Below are positions 33,768 through 36,858 of a DNA stretch of 36,858 nucleotides, in pieces; within the stretch, counting starts at the first letter, position 1, and each line of letters begins with the position of its first letter. The notes beneath the pieces were generated by a model, which was not told where the DNA came from, ran no database searches, and saw nothing but the letters and a program-made list of their open reading frames with translations. The stretch is from an uncultured Clostridia bacterium. Its GTDB lineage: Bacteria > Bacillota > Clostridia > Oscillospirales > CAG-272. The position numbers were made by a program, and so were the translations under genes. Location: assembly GCA_947630625.1 (NCBI GenBank), contig CANRIL010000026.1, forward strand, positions 1-36,858, in the 5' to 3' direction.

Positions 33768-36257
33768 ATGGATAAGGTTCGCTCGGCGCCGGATAAGATC
33801 GAGGTTCGCGGCGCTAAGGTTCATAATCTCAAAAATATAGACGTTGATATTCCGCTCGGGAAGATCGTCGGGATCGCCGGCGTGTCCGGCTCGGGGAAGT
33901 CGTCGCTCGCGCTCGGCGTGCTTTACGCGGAGGGCTCGCGGCGGTATCTTGAATCGCTGTCGACGTATACGCGGCGGCGCATGACGCAGGCGATGAAGGC
34001 GAGCGTTGACGACGTGCGCTATATCCCGGCGTCGCTCGCGCTTCATCAGCGTCCGGGAGTCCCCGGCATCAGGAGCACGTTCGGCACCTCGACCGAGCTT
34101 TTAAACAGCCTGCGGCTGATGTTCTCGCGCCTCGCGTGCCATATGTGCCCGAACGGGCACTACCTCGAGCCGACGCTCGATGTCGCGGCGGAGCGCCCGA
34201 TCGTGTGCCCCGTCTGCGGGGCGAGCGTGCACGCGCCCGGTGCTGAGGAGCTCGCGTTCAACAGTCAGGGCGCGTGCCCGACGTGCGGCGGTACCGGCGT
34301 CGTCCGCACCGTCGACAGGTCGACGCTTGTGCCCGACGAGTCGCTTTCGATCGACGACGGCGCTGTCGCGCCGTGGAATTCGCTGATGTGGTCGCTGATG
34401 ACGGATGTCTGCCGCGCGATGGGCGTCCGGACGGACGTTCCGTTTTCGGAGCTGACGGAGAGGGAACGCGGGATCGTGTTCGACGGTCCGGCTGAGAAAA
34501 AGCACATCTTTTACAGGTCAAAGAAGACCGAGGAGGCGTGCGAGCTCGATTTTACATATTATAACGCGGTCTATACGGTCGAAAACGCGCTTTCGAAAGT
34601 AAAGGACGAGGCGGGGATGAAGCGCGTCGAAAAATTCCTGCGCCAGGACGATTGCCCCGACTGCGGCGGAACGCGCCTGTCCGAACGCGCACGCGCGCCG
34701 AGACTGCGCGGGATTTCGCTCGCGGACGCATGCAAAATGACGCTCTCCGAGCTTATCACATGGGTGTCCGGCGTGCCCGATTCGCTGCCCGAATATATGC
34801 GCCCGATGGCGAAGAGCATATGCGAATCGTTCCTCGGCGTCGCGAAGCGGCTCGTCGACCTCGGACTTTCGTATCTGTCGCTCGATCGCGCATCGTCCAC
34901 GCTGTCGACAGGCGAGCGCCAGCGGACGCAGCTCGCCCGCGCCGTCCGCAACAGGACTACGGGCGTGCTTTACGTGCTCGACGAGCCTTCGATCGGGCTG
35001 CATCCGGCGAATATCGAGGGGCTTGCCGGAGTCATGGACGACCTCGTATCTGACGGAAATACGGTCGTGCTCGTCGACCACGACACAAACGTGTTGTCGC
35101 GCGCGGATCATATTATTGAGCTCGGGACGGGAGCCGGCGCCGCCGGAGGCGTCGTGATCGCGGAGGGCGACGTTCGAAAAGTCGCCGAAGACCCGTCATC
35201 CGTCATAGGAAAATACCTTTTGCCGGGCAGCGCGCCCGTGCTGCGCCAAACGGCGGGGGGCGGCGTGTTTGATATCGGCAAAATCACGATGCAGACTCTC
35301 GACATCCATACGGTCAAGCCGCTGTCTGTCGCGTTCCCGAAGGGAAGATTGTCCGTCGTGACTGGCGTTTCCGGTTCGGGGAAGACGACGATGGTGCTTG
35401 AAAGCCTCGTCCCTGCGCTCGAAGCGGCGACGGAAGGGAAAAAGCTGCCCAATCACGTGAAGTCGGTTTCGGCGGAGGGTATACGCCGCGTGAGGCTGAT
35501 CGACGCGACGCCGATCGGCATCAACATCCGCTCCACCGTCGCGACTTATGCGAACGTACACGACGAGCTGCGCCGCGTGTACGCGAGAACGGAGGACGCG
35601 AAGGCAGCGGGACTCCACGCGGGCGATTTCTCGTATAATACGGGCAGCCTCCGCTGCCCGACGTGCGACGGGACGGGCACCGTCAGCCTTGACGTGCAGT
35701 TTTTGCCGGACGTTGACATACCGTGCCCGGACTGCGGCGGATCGCGTTACGACAGGCGCGCGTTCGGTGTGAAGCGCAAAAGCGGCGGCGCGGAATATTC
35801 GCTGCCGGAGCTGATGGCGATGAGCGTTGACGAGGCGATGGAGGCTTGCCGCGACCTGCGCCGTGTTTATGAAAGACTCAGCGTGCTGCATGATGTCGGC
35901 CTCGGCTATCTGACGCTCGGTGAACAGACGCCGAGCCTGTCCGGCGGCGAGGCGCAGCGGCTGAAGCTCGCCGAAGAGCTTGGTCGCGGACAGAGCGATT
36001 CAGTATTTGTGTTCGACGAGCCGACGATAGGGCTGCACCCGCTCGATGTCGCGACGCTTTTAAAGGTGTTCGACAGCCTGATCTCAAACGGCGCGACGGT
36101 CATTGTGATCGAACACGACCTTGATGTCATAAGAAACGCGGACTATATCGTCGACATGGGTCCCGGCGGCGGCATCGAGGGCGGTGAGATCGTCGCCTGC
36201 GGCACGGTCGAGGACATAAAGCGCGAACCCCGCTCCGCGACAGGTCGGTACCTCTGA
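33768..36257 (+). CDS. UvrA2-type ABC ATPase without the UvrB-binding domain
   Basis: This 829-residue protein has two ABC ATPase modules of the UvrA kind. Walker A sites are GVSGSGKSS at residues 38-46 and GVSGSGKTT near 530; signatures are LSTGERQR and LSGGEAQR; Walker B sites are LDEPSIGLHP and FDEPTIGLHP. Zinc fingers are CPVCG...CPTCGGTG near 150-180 and CPTCDGTG...CPDCGGSRY near 625-660. Between RLMFSRL and the first finger only some 35 residues remain where UvrA has about 150, so the UvrB-binding domain is missing. That is the hallmark of UvrA2 and DrrC-like proteins, which work apart from UvrBC in damage tolerance or resistance to DNA-binding drugs. It forms its own transcription unit with GGGGAG before the ATG. 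Confidence 0.92.
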   Translation: MDKVRSAPDKIEVRGAKVHNLKNIDVDIPLGKIVGIAGVSGSGKSSLALGVLYAEGSRRYLESLSTYTRRRMTQAMKASVDDVRYIPASLALHQRPGVPGIRSTFGTSTELLNSLRLMFSRLACHMCPNGHYLEPTLDVAAERPIVCPVCGASVHAPGAEELAFNSQGACPTCGGTGVVRTVDRSTLVPDESLSIDDGAVAPWNSLMWSLMTDVCRAMGVRTDVPFSELTERERGIVFDGPAEKKHIFYRSKKTEEACELDFTYYNAVYTVENALSKVKDEAGMKRVEKFLRQDDCPDCGGTRLSERARAPRLRGISLADACKMTLSELITWVSGVPDSLPEYMRPMAKSICESFLGVAKRLVDLGLSYLSLDRASSTLSTGERQRTQLARAVRNRTTGVLYVLDEPSIGLHPANIEGLAGVMDDLVSDGNTVVLVDHDTNVLSRADHIIELGTGAGAAGGVVIAEGDVRKVAEDPSSVIGKYLLPGSAPVLRQTAGGGVFDIGKITMQTLDIHTVKPLSVAFPKGRLSVVTGVSGSGKTTMVLESLVPALEAATEGKKLPNHVKSVSAEGIRRVRLIDATPIGINIRSTVATYANVHDELRRVYARTEDAKAAGLHAGDFSYNTGSLRCPTCDGTGTVSLDVQFLPDVDIPCPDCGGSRYDRRAFGVKRKSGGAEYSLPELMAMSVDEAMEACRDLRRVYERLSVLHDVGLGYLTLGEQTPSLSGGEAQRLKLAEELGRGQSDSVFVFDEPTIGLHPLDVATLLKVFDSLISNGATVIVIEHDLDVIRNADYIVDMGPGGGIEGGEIVACGTVEDIKREPRSATGRYL

Positions 36258-36263
36258 GCCGCT

Positions 36264-36358
36264 CCACGCATACGGACGCAAAGCGCGCGCACAAAGGATA
36301 CGTCCCGCGCCGCTCATTCACCCCCACGCACGCGGACGCAAAGCCGTCGACAAAAGCC
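36264..36358. repeat. 60-bp-period direct repeat after the UvrA2 gene
   Basis: Units at 36264-36297 and 36324-36358 share CCACGCA, two variable bases, CGGACGCAAAGC and then a CACAAA-like end; their period is 60 bases. No gene is seen between 36258 and 36440. Confidence 0.7.
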
Positions 36359-36441
36359 CCGCCGCCTGAGCACGGATATCGGGCGCGAGCCGTCCTTTGC
36401 ACATGAAATTTTCCGTCTTCATATAATATATAATAACGAAC

Positions 36442-36479
36442 AAAACGGGCTCACCCATACGCGGCGAACCCGTTTTTTT
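36442..36479 (+). terminator. Terminator downstream of the UvrA2 gene
   Basis: AAAACGGG (36442-36449) pairs with CCCGTTTT (36469-36476), ending in a run of seven T. It is about 185 bases after the stop and is the first good terminator there. Confidence 0.8.
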
Positions 36480-36510
36480 CAATCGTGCGCAGTGAAACCC
36501 CGCTTTAATC

Positions 36511-36540
36511 TTGACGGCAAGTAAATGAAGCGTCTATAAT
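36511..36540 (+). promoter_or_regulatory. Sigma-A promoter before a tiny ORF
   Basis: TTGACG (36511-36516) and TATAAT (36535-36540) are 18 bases apart. The frame at 36555 begins 15 bases later. Confidence 0.65.
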
Positions 36541-36554
36541 ATATGGAGCCGTTT

Positions 36555-36650
36555 ATGATCAAATCGCCGTGTAACAGACGGTATGCACGGTCGGCTGAAA
36601 CACATCGGCGCAGTGAGCAAGAACAGTTATTAAAAATTGACAATCTATGA
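36555..36650 (+). CDS. Tiny ORF of 31 codons, unknown
   Basis: An ATG six bases after GGAG and 15 bases after a good -10 opens a 31-codon frame. The product starts MIKSPCNRRYARSAE and is rich in Arg, Ser and Glu, with one Cys. Signal position is convincing, sequence is not recognised. With transcription starting near 36547 the leader would be almost nil, so the signals may be chance. Confidence 0.3.
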   Translation: MIKSPCNRRYARSAETHRRSEQEQLLKIDNL

Positions 36651-36668
36651 TAAAAATTCACTTCACTA

Positions 36669-36697
36669 TTGAAAAATCTGCGTAAATATGGTACAAT
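36669..36697 (+). promoter_or_regulatory. Sigma-A promoter near the right end
   Basis: TTGAAA (36669-36674) and TACAAT (36692-36697) are 17 bases apart, about 55 bases before the GTG at 36752. Confidence 0.7.
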
Positions 36698-36751
36698 TAA
36701 ATTAATACAATATAATTAAAATGATCTGAGCGAAATAGAGGACTAAAAAAC

Positions 36752-36820
36752 GTGGCAAGAAAAAAACGGGACGACAAAAGCCTCCCGAAAAGGGAGGGAA
36801 AAATCGCCCGAAAAAGATGA
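36752..36820 (+). CDS. Tiny basic ORF with GTG start, unknown
   Basis: After AGAGGAC, eight bases away, a GTG opens a 22-codon frame whose product (VARKKRDDKSLPKREGKI...) is very rich in Lys and Arg. The stop codon overlaps an ATG at 36817 (ATGA), and the bases before it (CGAAAAAGATGA) include an A-run where a frameshift could join both frames. A hairpin (CCTCCC, GAAAA, GGGAGG at 36781-36797) lies inside it. Confidence 0.35.
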   Translation: MARKKRDDKSLPKREGKIARKR

Positions 36821-36858
36821 TCAGGCGGAGCGGAGAGCTGATTTACGAGAACGGATGA
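36817..36858 (+). CDS. Tiny ORF ending at the window edge, unknown
   Basis: The frame reads MIRRSGELIYENG and stops with the last three bases of the window; ATGA overlaps occur at both ends. It may be the rest of the basic ORF before it after a frameshift, or part of a chain of coupled genes that continues outside. No more can be said. Confidence 0.25.
   Translation: MIRRSGELIYENG

Noticed and set aside
36403-36440. TATAAT boxes at 36422 and 36429 as a promoter of a very short RNA
   Set aside because: The only -35 candidate is 19 bases away, and a terminator follows within 50 bases; better seen as AT-rich sequence before the UvrA2 terminator.

Overview
The window looks like chromosomal DNA from a GC-rich, spore-forming Firmicute of the class Clostridia, probably an uncultured gut lineage. 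The reasons are a clear spo0A, a SpoIIQ-like LytM protein, a complete ctsR-mcsA-mcsB-clpC heat-shock operon, lipoproteins with Gram-positive signals, GGAGG-type ribosome binding sites and near-consensus sigma-A promoters. No rRNA, tRNA, CRISPR array, integrase or transposase was seen. Most genes from the left end to about 27.2 kb lie on the minus strand; the right part is mainly on the plus strand.

Left part (64-8640, minus strand). rnz, an SGNH-hydrolase lipoprotein and a LOG-family phosphoribohydrolase form one short operon. Upstream of it lies a purine uptake and salvage operon: xpt, a BMP-type lipoprotein binding protein, one double-NBD ATPase and two permeases coupled by ATGA overlaps. 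The next operon is ctsR-mcsA-mcsB-clpC (8992-13578), with CtsR operators on both sides of its promoter.

Middle part (13801-20356). An MFS transporter is followed by a three-gene operon of a VTC-type polyphosphate polymerase, a DUF4956 membrane protein and a DUF4097-like surface protein. Then come spo0A, a ThyX-fold protein that has lost the flavin/dUMP signature, and a SpoIIQ-like M23 protein.

Accessory stretch (20364-27247). Two tandem paralogous beta-propeller-like lipoproteins precede an orphan double-module ABC-2-type permease, behind a strong promoter and a long AT-rich leader. A copy of the permease start remains between the lipoprotein genes, recording an unequal tandem duplication. 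Beside it is a decayed copy of the 3' end and terminator of a Gfo/Idh/MocA oxidoreductase gene.

Right part (27498-36858). It holds an HPr-fold protein without the phospho-histidine, a GH43 glycosidase, an LTA-synthase-like sulfatase-fold membrane enzyme, a DUF2264 protein, a cytidylate-kinase-like protein and a UvrA2-type protein that lacks the UvrB-binding region. The last 350 bases carry two good promoters and very small ORFs of unknown meaning. C-rich degenerate repeats recur in several intergenic gaps. The best candidates for something undescribed are the ThyX-like pseudoenzyme, the lipoprotein/lipoprotein/permease cassette and the VTC-DUF4956-DUF4097 operon.
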